Shown piece after piece: positions 8,067-17,125 of a DNA stretch of 64,000 nt (positions are counted from its first letter, which is position 1; every line of letters starts with the position of its first letter). A program made the translations under genes and the position numbers. The stretch is from Prevotella sp. MA2016 (GTDB lineage: Bacteria; Bacteroidota; Bacteroidia; Bacteroidales; Bacteroidaceae), in NCBI RefSeq assembly GCF_000619825.1, contig NZ_KK211036.1:677787-741786 (forward strand). Reading direction: 5' to 3'. The notes beneath the pieces were generated by a model that saw only the letters and a list, made by a program, of their open reading frames with translations, made no database searches and had not been told where the DNA came from.

Positions 8067-10376
8067 TTACCATGTAGCTTTCAGGTGGTGCAGCATGGTG
8101 GTACTCTCGCCACACGAGCCGGTGTGCTGTATGGCTATACCGCCAAAGGGCAATGGTTCTATCTGTGCGCTGAGATCTACCACATGCGGCAATGTGCTGT
8201 CTTGCGGCTTAGGCGTGGCGGTCTCTACATGAGCCGTCAGCAGGCGCCCCTTGGCTGTCAGCGTGATGGTGCAACCGGTGCGATAGCAGGTGGCGCTGAT
8301 GGCTTGGGATATCTGACGGATCGTGCCGTTCTGATAAGCCACGAGATAGAAATCTACGGCCTTGGCATGCTTGGTGGTACGGATGATGCGCAGCCCATAA
8401 CCGGTGAGCGTCTGGGTGTCGAACTTCAGACACACATCCATATACTGCCCTGTGGCCGAGCCGAAGCCCTGTCCGGCCGTCTTCGTGGGGTCCACCTGCA
8501 GCGTCAGCGTCATGTCGGCATAGCTGCCCTGGGCAGGTGTGTACATCAGTCGGGCGCCACGCTGAACCTGCAAAAGGCCCTTGCCCACAGCGCCGTTGAA
8601 TCCCTCACCATACTCCCACATCGGTTTCTTCGGGTCGAAGGTCCACGGATATTCGGCCGTGTCGGCAGGCTTGAAGCCATCAGCCTGCCAGGCGTCAGCC
8701 ACAAGCCCTTGGCTCCACTGGCAACGGATATCGCTAAAATCAGTCTCCAGACAGTATGGCTGCTTCACGTCTTTCGCACGAATCTGCCTGCTCACTATCT
8801 GTACCAACTCGCCTTTAGTGCTCCTGTCGCTAGCTGGGCGCAGGCTCACCATCAGTCGGCGACCTACGTCGCTGGGGCGCAACTTGTAGGCATATTGCGG
8901 CCCGTCATTACTATCGGCCAGAAAGGCCTCCTGCAGGCAGTCGTCGCTATCCAGTCGGCCCCATACGATGCGCGTCTGGTCTTTGTGCCCCTGCAAGTCG
9001 AGCTGATAGTCGACACGAGCCACGCCGTTCTTGATGGTTATCCGAGGCTGGCGCACGAAGGTTGGCGCCGGCAACAGCGGTGGCTGTATCGTCACCTGGC
9101 ACACGGCTACTGCCGGTATGTTATGGCCATCGGCAGCATAAGCCGCCACGGGGAAGCTTACAGGATCGTCAATCTGTTCGCAAGCTACCGACACCACGAC
9201 CGAGTCGCCCGTTGGCGCATCCAGAGTAGCTACCTGGTTGTAGGGTGCTGGTATCTGCCACACCACCTTCCTTCCGTTGCCCTGCACGTGTAGCCTCAGC
9301 GGCTCGCCACCCACCTGCATCTCAGCTTCGTGGCGACTGATGGCCAGATAAGGCGGCTCGTTGGGCTGCACGGGCAGCGCGTCTATCACGATAGTGTTCT
9401 CCTGCTGCCTGGTGCCTATGATGTAAGGACGGCCGTTCAGCGTGAAGTTCTTCTGATAGCAGCGCAGCCATTTCTGCGGATAGGCTGTCCAGCCGATATA
9501 GATGCTGTCTGAGGGCGCATGGTAGCGGCAGTCGATGAGCGCCAGTGGCCCACCCTGCTTGCAGAAGTACATCTCGCGGTTATTGGTCATCACATTGAAG
9601 TCGCAATCCACGAACATCGCTCCCCGTCCAAAGGTGCTCCAGAAGGGCTTCTGTCCGTACAGGTCAATCGTGCAATGGCGATACACGGCGGTGCCGTTCA
9701 TCGCGTCGTCGGTACATTCGAAGTGACAGTTCTCGTAGTAGGAATGCTCGGCGCCATTGAGCGGGTTCAGGTTCAGTCGGCTGATAAACCGCACGTTGCG
9801 CGCTGTGAGCGAGCGTCCGTGCACGTAGCCTACGTGAGCCTGCGTGATGGCGTCGCTACGTTTTTTTCGCGAGAGCGCGGGGTTTTGATGATAGTCTAGA
9901 TCCACGTTGCAGTAGTTGCCCAGCGTCAGGTTCTCCACCACCAGCGAGTCGCTCCAGATGTCGAGCATCGTGAAGTTGCCGATGGCCCCTTGCGTCTGTC
10001 CGCGTTGAGCCGCCAGCACGGTATTCTGCGCCTGCGGGTCGAGTCCGATGATGCGCAGATTCCTACATCTGACGACGCATCCGAAAGGCTCTCGTCCGTC
10101 CTTCCCCACCTTGATTTCAGGATCGTCAGGATCGTCCACCCAGTACACCCCCGGCGCCACATACAGCACACAACTATCACCCAGATGCTTCACCACCTCC
10201 TGGAAGTCATTAAACACAAACGCTTGATTATCAGTCGGTTCAGCATCCGCATCCAGCAGCAGATGATGCTTATCCAACTGCAGTCTCCACACAGTCTGCG
10301 CCTCAACCGTCGCTACTGCCAGCAATAGCATCACAAGCAAATGCCAGCGGGTATAGTTATTACTAATCACTCTCAT
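8067..10376 (-). CDS. Secreted right-handed beta-helix (pectin-lyase-like) protein
   Basis: 769 residues. The ATG at 10376 gives a clean signal peptide (MRVISNNYTRWHLLVML... ending TVEAQ); an ATG 51 nt upstream would run through the promoter. Residues about 30-330 show repeated short strands typical of parallel beta-helix carbohydrate-active proteins (lyases, pectinesterase-like). These are followed by an Ig-like region (about 340-480) and a C-terminal beta-sandwich of about 200 residues similar to concanavalin-type domains. No catalytic triad could be assigned, so lyase or esterase function remains open. The gene probably forms an operon with the small HExxH protein. Confidence 0.7.
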   Translation of the reverse strand: MRVISNNYTRWHLLVMLLLAVATVEAQTVWRLQLDKHHLLLDADAEPTDNQAFVFNDFQEVVKHLGDSCVLYVAPGVYWVDDPDDPEIKVGKDGREPFGCVVRCRNLRIIGLDPQAQNTVLAAQRGQTQGAIGNFTMLDIWSDSLVVENLTLGNYCNVDLDYHQNPALSRKKRSDAITQAHVGYVHGRSLTARNVRFISRLNLNPLNGAEHSYYENCHFECTDDAMNGTAVYRHCTIDLYGQKPFWSTFGRGAMFVDCDFNVMTNNREMYFCKQGGPLALIDCRYHAPSDSIYIGWTAYPQKWLRCYQKNFTLNGRPYIIGTRQQENTIVIDALPVQPNEPPYLAISRHEAEMQVGGEPLRLHVQGNGRKVVWQIPAPYNQVATLDAPTGDSVVVSVACEQIDDPVSFPVAAYAADGHNIPAVAVCQVTIQPPLLPAPTFVRQPRITIKNGVARVDYQLDLQGHKDQTRIVWGRLDSDDCLQEAFLADSNDGPQYAYKLRPSDVGRRLMVSLRPASDRSTKGELVQIVSRQIRAKDVKQPYCLETDFSDIRCQWSQGLVADAWQADGFKPADTAEYPWTFDPKKPMWEYGEGFNGAVGKGLLQVQRGARLMYTPAQGSYADMTLTLQVDPTKTAGQGFGSATGQYMDVCLKFDTQTLTGYGLRIIRTTKHAKAVDFYLVAYQNGTIRQISQAISATCYRTGCTITLTAKGRLLTAHVETATPKPQDSTLPHVVDLSAQIEPLPFGGIAIQHTGSCGESTTMLHHLKATW

Positions 10377-10384
10377 ATCGCTTG

Positions 10385-10392
10385 CAAAAATA
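10385..10392 (-). promoter_or_regulatory. -7 box of the beta-helix gene
   Basis: The minus strand reads TATTTTTG, an exact TAnnTTTG match only 8 nt before the ATG. The mRNA leader would be only a few nucleotides long. Confidence 0.6.
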
Positions 10393-10501
10393 CGAAATAA
10401 AATCGATAATACATAGAAAATACACATTAATATATATATAATAGTCGATACGAATATAGTAGCGGGGAGCCGTCATGAGACGAACAAGGAAGTCTATAAC
10501 C

Positions 10502-10589
10502 AAATTCAGTGTATTTGGTTTACAAATTCAGTGTATTTGATAAGTAAATTCAGTGAATTTGTTTTTCAATTTCAGTGAAATAAATAACA
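10502..10589 (+). repeat. Four 22-bp tandem units with palindromic cores upstream of the HU-like gene
   Basis: Units begin exactly 22 nt apart (10502, 10524, 10546, 10568). Cores are AAATTCAGTGTATTTG (twice), AAATTCAGTGAATTTG and AATTTCAGTGAAAT, each an inverted repeat about a central G (10509, 10531, 10553, 10575). Unit 4 differs in both arms in a compensating way, which keeps the palindrome. Spacers are unrelated in sequence, so the period rather than a duplicated block is conserved. The -33 box (10595-10598) falls where the next unit would be centred. Confidence 0.85.
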
Positions 10590-10594
10590 AATAA

Positions 10595-10626
10595 TTTGGA
10601 AACGGCTTAAAAATGTATTATCTTTG
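10595..10626 (+). promoter_or_regulatory. Promoter of the HU-like gene
   Basis: TTTG at 10595-10598 and TATCTTTG at 10619-10626, 20 nt apart, match -33/-7. The ATG is 16 nt after the -7 box. The palindromic array ends just upstream. Confidence 0.8.
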
Positions 10627-10641
10627 CAGTAAAAAAGAATT

Positions 10642-11091
10642 ATGGCTATACAGTACAGACTTCTGCAAAACAAAATTAAGGGTAGTAAAAACTACGGTAA
10701 GTATTATGCTCACACAGTAAAACAAGGTGTAATCTCATTGGAAGAAATCGAGGAGATGATTGAAGAAAACTGCACAGCAAAAGCCTCTGATGTCAGGCTT
10801 GTGCTACGTGAGCTGTTTGATACAGTGAAGTTCTACATGCAGAATGGTTATACCGTAGATTTGAAAGAAATGGGCAAACTGTCAATCTCCGTTAGGAGTG
10901 TATGCGTAGACGATCCCAAAGATTTCAGACGCGACCGCCATATCATTGGTTACAAATGTAACTATACACCAGAGGGGAAACGCTACAGTGCATATGGTCC
11001 GGAGAAGAATGGGCATATACATCGCAGCATCTTAGATGGATGCGAAGCCATAGAAACACATTATTATAATACAGCAGAGACAGACAAATAA
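10642..11091 (+). CDS. HU-family DNA-binding protein (long Bacteroidetes HU-like type)
   Basis: 149 residues. The first about 95 have the HU/IHF-like pattern of the Bacteroidetes HU-related family (MAIQYRLLQNKIKGS...YYAHTVKQG, helical segment 30-65, then NGYTVDLKEMGKLSISVRS, which matches the beta-arm entry). A basic, aromatic extension follows. It probably binds and bends DNA as a nucleoid or site-specific architectural protein. The gene is monocistronic, with a strong promoter and terminator. The 22-bp palindrome array immediately upstream makes autoregulation plausible; this is inference. Confidence 0.85.
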   Translation: MAIQYRLLQNKIKGSKNYGKYYAHTVKQGVISLEEIEEMIEENCTAKASDVRLVLRELFDTVKFYMQNGYTVDLKEMGKLSISVRSVCVDDPKDFRRDRHIIGYKCNYTPEGKRYSAYGPEKNGHIHRSILDGCEAIETHYYNTAETDK

Positions 11092-11105
11092 CCACTCACC
11101 ACTCA

Positions 11106-11140
11106 CCCCCGCCGCTACGCAAACGGCGGGGGATTTTTTT
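11106..11140 (+). terminator. Intrinsic terminator of the HU-like gene
   Basis: A 9-bp GC-rich stem CCCCCGCCG (11106-11114) with CGGCGGGGG (11124-11132) and a 9-nt loop, followed by seven T. Confidence 0.9.
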
Positions 11141-11156
11141 ACAATACCTATTTATT

Positions 11157-11178
11157 GTTACGCAAAAAGTTGCATAAC
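11157..11178. promoter_or_regulatory. 22-bp dyad overlapping the pflB -33 box
   Basis: GTTACGCAA (11157-11165) and TTGCATAAC (11170-11178) pair at 8 of 9 positions around a 4-nt spacer. The size and symmetry are those of a Crp/Fnr-type dimer site. The right arm contains the -33 TTGC. The regulator is unknown. Confidence 0.5.
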
Positions 11179-11200
11179 TCAAAAAAAAGTAGTACCTTTG
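11170..11200 (+). promoter_or_regulatory. Promoter of pflBA
   Basis: TTGC (11170-11173) and TACCTTTG (11193-11200), 19 nt apart, match -33/-7. The start codon is 52 nt downstream, leaving an AT-rich leader. Confidence 0.78.
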
Positions 11201-11251
11201 CAGCCGAAATCAAGACAATAGGTATTTATTTACAAAAACACAAATTTATTT

Positions 11252-13498
11252 ATGCGTAAAGAATGGCGTGGTTTTAAAGGAACCAAATGGACCGAAGAGG
11301 TCAACCTCAGAGACTTTATTCAGAACAACTACACAGCTTACGAAGGCGACGAGAGCTTCCTGGCTGAGCCTACAGAGGCTACCAACACATTGTGGGGCCG
11401 CCTGCAGGAGCTGCAGAAGGAGGAGCGTGCCAAGGGCGGTGTGCTCGACATGGAGACAGAGATCGTTTCGAGCATGACGGCTTATGGACCTGGCTACATC
11501 GACGAGAGCAAGAAGGAGCTGGAGAAGGTAGTTGGTCTGCAGACCGATAAACCCTTGAAGCGCGCCTTCATGCCTTTTGGCGGTATCAAGATGGCTGAGC
11601 AGGCTTGCACCAACTACGGCTACAAGCCATCTGAGAAACTGCACGAAATCTTCACCAAGTATTGCAAAACCCACAACGATGGCGTGTTTGATGCTTACAC
11701 CGAGGAGATGAAGCACGTGCGCCACAACCACATCCTGACCGGTCTGCCCGACACTTATGGTCGCGGACGTATCGTGGGCGACTACCGTCGTGTGGCTCTC
11801 TACGGTATCGACTTCATCATCGCCGAGAAGGAGGCCGACAAGCGCAACTGCGGTGCCGGTGTGATGAGCGACGACGTGATCCGCCAGCGCGAGGAGATTT
11901 CTATGCAAATCAAGGCCCTGAAGGAGATGAAGGCTATGGCCCAGATCTATGGTTTCGATATCTCTCAGCCTGCTAACAACGCCCGCGAGGCCGTACAGTG
12001 GCTCTACTTCGGCTATCTGGCTGCTATCAAGACTCAGAATGGCGCAGCCATGTCGGTAGGTCGTGTATCTACCTTCCTCGATATCTACATCCAGCGTGAT
12101 ATGGAAGAGGGCACTCTGACCGAGGCCGAGGCACAGGAGCTCATCGACCACCTGGTGATGAAGTTCCGCATGGTGAAGTTCGCACGTATCCCATCTTACA
12201 ACGAGCTCTTCTCAGGCGACCCCGTATGGGCTACACTCGAAGTAGGTGGTATGGGCATGGACGGACGCCACATGGTGACCAAGAACGACTACCGTTTCCT
12301 CCACACCCTGGAGAACATGGGTCCTTCACCCGAGCCAAACCTCACCGTACTTTACTCACCACGACTCACCGAGAACTTCAAGAAGTATGCTGCGATGATT
12401 TCGGTGAAGACCAGCTCTATCCAGTACGAGAACGACGAGGTGATGCGTCCTGTTTGGGGCGACGACTACAGCATCTGCTGCTGCGTAAGTGCCACCCAGA
12501 CTGGTAAGGAGATGCAGTTCTTCGGTGCACGCGCCAACCTGGCCAAGTGTTTCCTCTATGCATGTAACGGTGGTGTCGATGCCAAGACCCGCGAGCAGGT
12601 AGCTCCTGGTTTCCGCCCCATCAAGGACGAGTATCTGACATGGGAGGAGTTGGCTCCACGCTTCGACCAGGCTATGGACTGGTTGGCAGGTGTGTATGTG
12701 AACACCCTCAACCTCATCCACTACATGCACGATAAGTACTTCTACGAGGCTGCCGAGATGGCCCTCATCGATACCAACGTGCGCCGCACATTCGCTACCG
12801 GTATCGCCGGATTCTCACACGTGGTAGATTCTATTTCTGCTGTGAAATATGCGAAAGTGAAAATGATTCGCGACGAAGAGGGATTCAACGTTGACTACGT
12901 GGCCGAGGGCGACTTCCCACGCTACGGTAACGACGACGACCGCGCCGACGAGATTGCCGTATGGCTGCTCAAGACCTTCGTTAAGAAGATTCGCAAGCAC
13001 GCTACTTATCGTAACGCTACCCCAACCTGCTCTATCCTCACCATCACCTCAAACGTGGTTTATGGTAAATATACAGGCAACCTGCCCGACGGTCGCCGTG
13101 CCGGTACTCCTCTGTCACCTGGTGCTAACCCAAGCTATGGTGCCGAGAAGAACGGTCTGCTGGCATCACTCAACTCTGTGGCCAAGCTGCCTTACGAGTA
13201 TGCCCTCGACGGTATCTCAAACACTCAGACCATCAGCCCAAGTGCCCTGGGTCAGAACGACGACGAGCGCGCCAACACCCTGGTTCGCGTGATGGACGGT
13301 TACTTCAGCCGTGGTGCTCACCACCTGAATGTGAACGTGTTTGGTATCGAGAAGCTGCGTGATGCCATGGAGCATCCCGAGAAGCCCGAGTATGCTAACT
13401 TCACCATCCGCGTGTCGGGTTACGCCGTGAAGTTCATCGACCTCACTCGCGAGCAGCAGGAGGATGTTATTGCACGTCAATCTCACGAAAGTCTGTAA
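11252..13498 (+). CDS. pflB: Formate C-acetyltransferase (pyruvate formate-lyase)
   Basis: Converts pyruvate and CoA to acetyl-CoA and formate by a glycyl-radical mechanism in the anaerobic cytoplasm. 748 residues, close to the usual 750-760. The active-site cysteine pair lies in [10 protein letters not shown] (C410-C411 aligned with the family's CC, followed by [17 protein letters not shown] sequence). The radical glycine is G723 in RVSGYA near the C-terminus. Its stop overlaps the start of pflA by one base. A dyad over the -33 box and a second upstream/downstream repeat pair suggest redox or catabolite control. Together with nifJ it gives the cell two pyruvate-cleaving routes. Confidence 0.97.
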   Translation: MRKEWRGFKGTKWTEEVNLRDFIQNNYTAYEGDESFLAEPTEATNTLWGRLQELQKEERAKGGVLDMETEIVSSMTAYGPGYIDESKKELEKVVGLQTDKPLKRAFMPFGGIKMAEQACTNYGYKPSEKLHEIFTKYCKTHNDGVFDAYTEEMKHVRHNHILTGLPDTYGRGRIVGDYRRVALYGIDFIIAEKEADKRNCGAGVMSDDVIRQREEISMQIKALKEMKAMAQIYGFDISQPANNAREAVQWLYFGYLAAIKTQNGAAMSVGRVSTFLDIYIQRDMEEGTLTEAEAQELIDHLVMKFRMVKFARIPSYNELFSGDPVWATLEVGGMGMDGRHMVTKNDYRFLHTLENMGPSPEPNLTVLYSPRLTENFKKYAAMISVKTSSIQYENDEVMRPVWGDDYSICCCVSATQTGKEMQFFGARANLAKCFLYACNGGVDAKTREQVAPGFRPIKDEYLTWEELAPRFDQAMDWLAGVYVNTLNLIHYMHDKYFYEAAEMALIDTNVRRTFATGIAGFSHVVDSISAVKYAKVKMIRDEEGFNVDYVAEGDFPRYGNDDDRADEIAVWLLKTFVKKIRKHATYRNATPTCSILTITSNVVYGKYTGNLPDGRRAGTPLSPGANPSYGAEKNGLLASLNSVAKLPYEYALDGISNTQTISPSALGQNDDERANTLVRVMDGYFSRGAHHLNVNVFGIEKLRDAMEHPEKPEYANFTIRVSGYAVKFIDLTREQQEDVIARQSHESL

Positions 13499-14232
13499 TG
13501 AGTACTACAGGCTATATACACTCTACCGAATCCTTTGGCTCTGTTGATGGGCCAGGGATTCGGTTTCTGATTTTCCTGCAGGGATGTCAGATGCGTTGTC
13601 GCTACTGCCACAACCCTGACACATGGCGCCTGGGTTCCGACACCTGTGGCACCACGGCTACCGTAGCCGAACTGCTCGACAAGGCCGAGCGCTACCGCAG
13701 CTACTGGGGCCCAGATGGCGGCATCACCGTGAGTGGTGGCGAGGCGCTGCTGCAGATCGATTTCCTCATCGACCTGTTTGAAGAAGCCCATCGTCGCGGC
13801 ATCAACACCTGTCTTGACACGTCTGCCCAGCCCTTCACCCGACAGGAGCCTTTCTTCGGTAAGTTCGAGCGCCTGATGCAGGCCACCGACCTGGTGCTGC
13901 TCGACATCAAGCACATCGACAGCGAGCGCCACCGCTGGCTCACCGGCCACGGCAACGAGCACATCCTCGACTGCGCCCGCTATCTGTCGGAAATCCAAAA
14001 GCCCGTGTGGATTCGTCACGTGCTGGTGCCCGGCATCACCACCGACGAGGCCCAGCTCACCCAGCTGCGCCACTTCATCGACACGCTAACAAACGTGCAG
14101 CGGGTAGAGGTTCTGCCCTATCACACCCTGGGCACCTTCAAGTGGGACAATCTGGGCGTGCCCTATTCGCTAAAGGATGTTGCTCCGCCCACTGCCGAAC
14201 AAATAGCCCGCGCCCGCGAAATACTGATATAA
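13498..14232 (+). CDS. pflA: Pyruvate formate-lyase activating enzyme (radical SAM)
   Basis: Installs the glycyl radical on PflB using S-adenosylmethionine and a 4Fe-4S cluster. 244 residues, normal for the family. The radical-SAM motif CxxxCxxC is seen as CQMRCRYCHNP (about 30-40), followed by ITVSGGEALLQ and a conserved C-terminal HTLG...KWDNLG stretch. The start codon shares its A with the TAA stop of pflB, giving tight coupling. A terminator follows within a few bases. Confidence 0.97.
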   Translation: MSTTGYIHSTESFGSVDGPGIRFLIFLQGCQMRCRYCHNPDTWRLGSDTCGTTATVAELLDKAERYRSYWGPDGGITVSGGEALLQIDFLIDLFEEAHRRGINTCLDTSAQPFTRQEPFFGKFERLMQATDLVLLDIKHIDSERHRWLTGHGNEHILDCARYLSEIQKPVWIRHVLVPGITTDEAQLTQLRHFIDTLTNVQRVEVLPYHTLGTFKWDNLGVPYSLKDVAPPTAEQIARAREILI

Positions 14233-14265
14233 TGCCCCTTTTTACGAAAAAAGGGCATTTTTTTT
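14231..14265 (+). terminator. Terminator of pflBA
   Basis: AATGCCC...TTTTT pairs with AAAAAAGGGCATT across a short ACG loop, followed by a run of T. Confidence 0.85.
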
Positions 14266-14297
14266 AGATAATATGGTGTTTCTTTCAAAAAAAACAT

Positions 14298-14305
14298 TAT
14301 ATTTG
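14298..14305 (+). promoter_or_regulatory. -7 box of the VanX-like gene
   Basis: TATATTTG matches TAnnTTTG, 29 nt before the ATG. The -33 region is not clear. Confidence 0.55.
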
Positions 14306-14334
14306 CCACATCTAATCTGTAACAAAAAAATACA

Positions 14335-15129
14335 ATGAAAACGATTATGCAATGGTTGCTCGCCGCCATCCTGACTATCTGCGGTGCTAATATTATAATT
14401 AGCTGTAATAACATTAAAGATAATGCTGTCGTCAGTTTGACAGATGATAGCAGTCAGTTTGTAACATTGACAGATTCTGTTCCAGATGCCATCTTAGAGA
14501 TTCGCTACTATGGCACCTACAACTTTGTGGGCAAGCGCATTGATGGTTATGAGGAGCCTACAGCCTTGCTTACCAAGCAGGCAGCCAAGGCACTGAAGGA
14601 GGTAAGCGACGACGTGATGAAGCAAGGATACAGACTGAAAATTTACGATGCCTACCGCCCACAGAAGGGAGTAGATCACTTTGTGCGCTGGGCGCAAAAT
14701 CTCGCTGACACGATAATGAAACCATATTTCTATCCCGACCTCGACAAGAGCGTGCTCTTCGAGCAGGAATATATCTACGAGCGCAGCGGGCACACTCGCG
14801 GTTCCACCGTCGACCTGACCCTCTTCGACATGACAACAGAGAAGGAACTCGACATGGGCGGTACATTCGACTGGTTTGGACCAGAGAGTCATCCAGATTT
14901 CTGTGGTAATCCCGAAACGGGCGAATACACAGGCGACAACTCAAAGAGTACTGCCGAGCCGAAGCGGAGTATCACAGCCAAACAGTTCGAAAACCGTATG
15001 ATTCTGCGCCGCGCGATGCTTGCTCATGGTTTCAAGCCTTTAGACACAGAGTGGTGGCACTTTACACTCAGCAACGAGCCATTCCCCGACACATATTTTA
15101 CCTTCCCTGTTAAACAACTAAACAAATAA
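14335..15129 (+). CDS. D-alanyl-D-alanine dipeptidase, VanX/DdpX family (M15D), lipoprotein
   Basis: 264 residues. The N-terminus looks like a lipoprotein signal (ANIIISC, cysteine near residue 24), placing the enzyme in the periplasm. VanX hallmarks are visible: YDAYRPQKGVDHF, the zinc motif SGHTRGSTVDLTLF (SxHxxGxxxD) and the C-terminal TEWWHFTL (ExWH) with catalytic glutamate and histidine ligand. The family hydrolyses D-Ala-D-Ala. Without VanA/VanH-like neighbours, a role in peptidoglycan dipeptide turnover or nutrition is likelier than glycopeptide resistance. It is monocistronic between two terminators. Confidence 0.92.
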   Translation: MKTIMQWLLAAILTICGANIIISCNNIKDNAVVSLTDDSSQFVTLTDSVPDAILEIRYYGTYNFVGKRIDGYEEPTALLTKQAAKALKEVSDDVMKQGYRLKIYDAYRPQKGVDHFVRWAQNLADTIMKPYFYPDLDKSVLFEQEYIYERSGHTRGSTVDLTLFDMTTEKELDMGGTFDWFGPESHPDFCGNPETGEYTGDNSKSTAEPKRSITAKQFENRMILRRAMLAHGFKPLDTEWWHFTLSNEPFPDTYFTFPVKQLNK

Positions 15130-15157
15130 TATTAAAATTCCCACGTAGTAACAATAC

Positions 15158-15199
15158 AAAAAAAGTGCAGTAACCTTGATGGCGCTGCACTTTTTTTTA
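15158..15199. terminator. Bidirectional terminator between vanX-like gene and nqrF
   Basis: A 13-bp stem (15158-15170 with 15185-15197) has A and T tails on both sides, so it can end both converging transcripts. Confidence 0.88.
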
Positions 15200-15220
15200 T
15201 GATTTGCGGGGGATAACGGA

Positions 15221-16489
15221 TTATCCGCCGAAGTTATCGTACATGATTGACTCGGGATCTACGCCGAGCGAGTCGAGCATGCCCACAACGGCCTTCGACA
15301 TAGGACCAGGACCACACATGTAGTACTCGATATCCTCGGGAGCATCGTGGTCCTTCAGATAGGTCTCGAACATCACGTTGTGAACAAATCCCGGTGTGTA
15401 CTTTACGCCAGCAGCATCGGCTGCGGGGTCGGGACGGTCGAGCGCCAGGTGGAAGTGGAAGTTGGGGTACTCCTTCTCCAGTCCCAGGAAGTCGTCGAGA
15501 TAGAACACCTCGTTCAGCGCGCGTGCACCATAGAAGTAGTGCATCTCGCGATCGGTGGTATGCAGCGTCTTGGTCATGTGCATGATCTGTGCACGCAGAG
15601 GCGCCATACCGGCACCACCACCAACCCAAATCATCTCCTTCTTCGAGTCGAAGTGTGGGTGGAAGTCGCCGAAAGGTCCGCTCATAATTACCTTGTCGCC
15701 AGGTTTCAGCGAGAAGATATACGATGAAGCGATACCAGGGTTCACATCCATGAAGCCCGAACGGTCGGCCTTGAAAGGAGGTGTGGCGATACGCACGGTG
15801 AGCATGAACACATCACCCTCGGCAGGATAGTTGGCCATAGAGTAAGCACGGATGGTGTCCTCGGGGTTCTTACACTTGAGTGGGAACAGGCCGAACTTCT
15901 CCCATGCAGGCAGATACTCGTCGCCAATCAACGACTTATCGAAGTCCTTATCATAGTCGATGCAATCAAACTTAGGAATCTTGATCTGAGCATACGAACC
16001 AGGCAGGAAGTCCATGTGAGCACCAGCAGGCAGCTGCACCTTAAACTCCTTGATGAAGGTAGCCACGTTCTTGTTAGAGATAACGGTACACTCGTACTCC
16101 TTAACACCCAGAATCGACTCATCTACATGAATCTTCAGGTCGCCCTTCACCTTGCATTGGCAACCCAGGCGCCAGTGGTCCTTGATCTGCTTGCGCGAGA
16201 AGTGAGGCTTCTCTGAGTCGAGAATCTCGCCACCGCCCTCAAGCACCTGTACCTTACATTGTCCGCAGCTAGCCTTACCGCCACAGGCTGAAGGCAGGAA
16301 GATGCCGTTCTCGTTGAGCGTAGCCATCAGGTTGTTGCCCTGAGGCACGTTCAGCACCCTGTCGCCGTTGACTGTAATATTCACGTTGCCGCTGGGGCTG
16401 AGATACTTCTTAGCCACCAACAGGATAATCACCAGCAGGATGATTACCAGGAGAAACACTCCTATACTATATGCTATAAACTGTGCCAT
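15221..16489 (-). CDS. nqrF: Na+-translocating NADH:quinone reductase subunit F
   Basis: NADH-oxidising subunit. 422 residues. One N-terminal membrane anchor (about 5-28), then a 2Fe-2S ferredoxin domain ([16 protein letters not shown] and the fourth cysteine in LGCQCKV), an FAD domain with RAYSMANYP, and an NAD domain with [12 protein letters not shown] and MCGPGPM. Electrons pass from NADH through FAD and 2Fe-2S to the other subunits. It is last in the nqrABCDEF operon, 6 nt after nqrE, and ends at a bidirectional terminator. Confidence 0.97.
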   Translation of the reverse strand: MAQFIAYSIGVFLLVIILLVIILLVAKKYLSPSGNVNITVNGDRVLNVPQGNNLMATLNENGIFLPSACGGKASCGQCKVQVLEGGGEILDSEKPHFSRKQIKDHWRLGCQCKVKGDLKIHVDESILGVKEYECTVISNKNVATFIKEFKVQLPAGAHMDFLPGSYAQIKIPKFDCIDYDKDFDKSLIGDEYLPAWEKFGLFPLKCKNPEDTIRAYSMANYPAEGDVFMLTVRIATPPFKADRSGFMDVNPGIASSYIFSLKPGDKVIMSGPFGDFHPHFDSKKEMIWVGGGAGMAPLRAQIMHMTKTLHTTDREMHYFYGARALNEVFYLDDFLGLEKEYPNFHFHLALDRPDPAADAAGVKYTPGFVHNVMFETYLKDHDAPEDIEYYMCGPGPMSKAVVGMLDSLGVDPESIMYDNFGG

Positions 16490-16495
16490 ACCTTA

Positions 16496-17122
16496 TTAAA
16501 TGTTTAAGCCAGAGAAACACATCATCGCCATAGCCATGAGGCCCACGGTGATAAACACAATGCCGAGACCCTGCAGGGGCTTGGGTACATCCGAATACTG
16601 CATCTTTTCGCGGATGGCACCCATGGCTACGATAGCCAGCGCCCAACCTATACCAGAGCCGAAGCCATAGATGATGGCATCCCAAACGCTGGTGATGGCC
16701 TGCGAGTTAGAAGGATCCATCAGGATGCGCTGCTGCATGAACAGCGAAGCACCCATGATGGCGCAGTTAACGGCAATCAGAGGCAGGAAGATACCCAGCG
16801 CAGCATAGAGCGATGGCGAGTACTTCTCAACCGTCATCTCAACCAGCTGCACCATACCTGCGATAACAGCAATGAAGAGGATGAACGACAGGTAACTGAG
16901 ATCTACACCCTCAACCAGACAGTCGGGGCCCAGCACCTTGGTCTGCAACAGATAGTTGACAGGAACGGTCACGGTGAGCACGAAGGTCACGGCGAGACCG
17001 AGTCCCAGCGAAGTCTTCACAGTCTTCGACACAGCCAGATAAGAGCACATGCCGAGGAAGAAAGCGAAGATCATATTGTCGACAAAGATCGACCTGAATA
17101 GTAATGATATTGCGTGTTCCAT
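16496..17122 (-). CDS. nqrE: Na+-translocating NADH:quinone reductase subunit E
   Basis: 208-residue inner-membrane subunit with six hydrophobic segments, homologous to RnfA. It opens with [24 protein letters not shown], typical of the family, and contains the membrane cysteine region ([12 protein letters not shown]) associated with the NqrD/E iron site. Only 3 nt separate it from nqrD. Confidence 0.96.
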   Translation of the reverse strand: MEHAISLLFRSIFVDNMIFAFFLGMCSYLAVSKTVKTSLGLGLAVTFVLTVTVPVNYLLQTKVLGPDCLVEGVDLSYLSFILFIAVIAGMVQLVEMTVEKYSPSLYAALGIFLPLIAVNCAIMGASLFMQQRILMDPSNSQAITSVWDAIIYGFGSGIGWALAIVAMGAIREKMQYSDVPKPLQGLGIVFITVGLMAMAMMCFSGLNI

Positions 17123-17125
17123 ATC

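Noticed and set aside
7767..9293. 508-codon open frame on the plus strand
   Set aside because: It lies antisense to the beta-helix and small HExxH genes. The real genes have signal peptide and motifs; this frame has neither.
10502..10589. CRISPR array
   Set aside because: Repeat cores are only about 16 nt with 6-nt gaps and no cas genes; the layout fits operator sites.
14335..15129. Glycopeptide resistance gene
   Set aside because: VanX-like dipeptidase without vanA, vanH or vanRS neighbours; peptidoglycan turnover is likelier.
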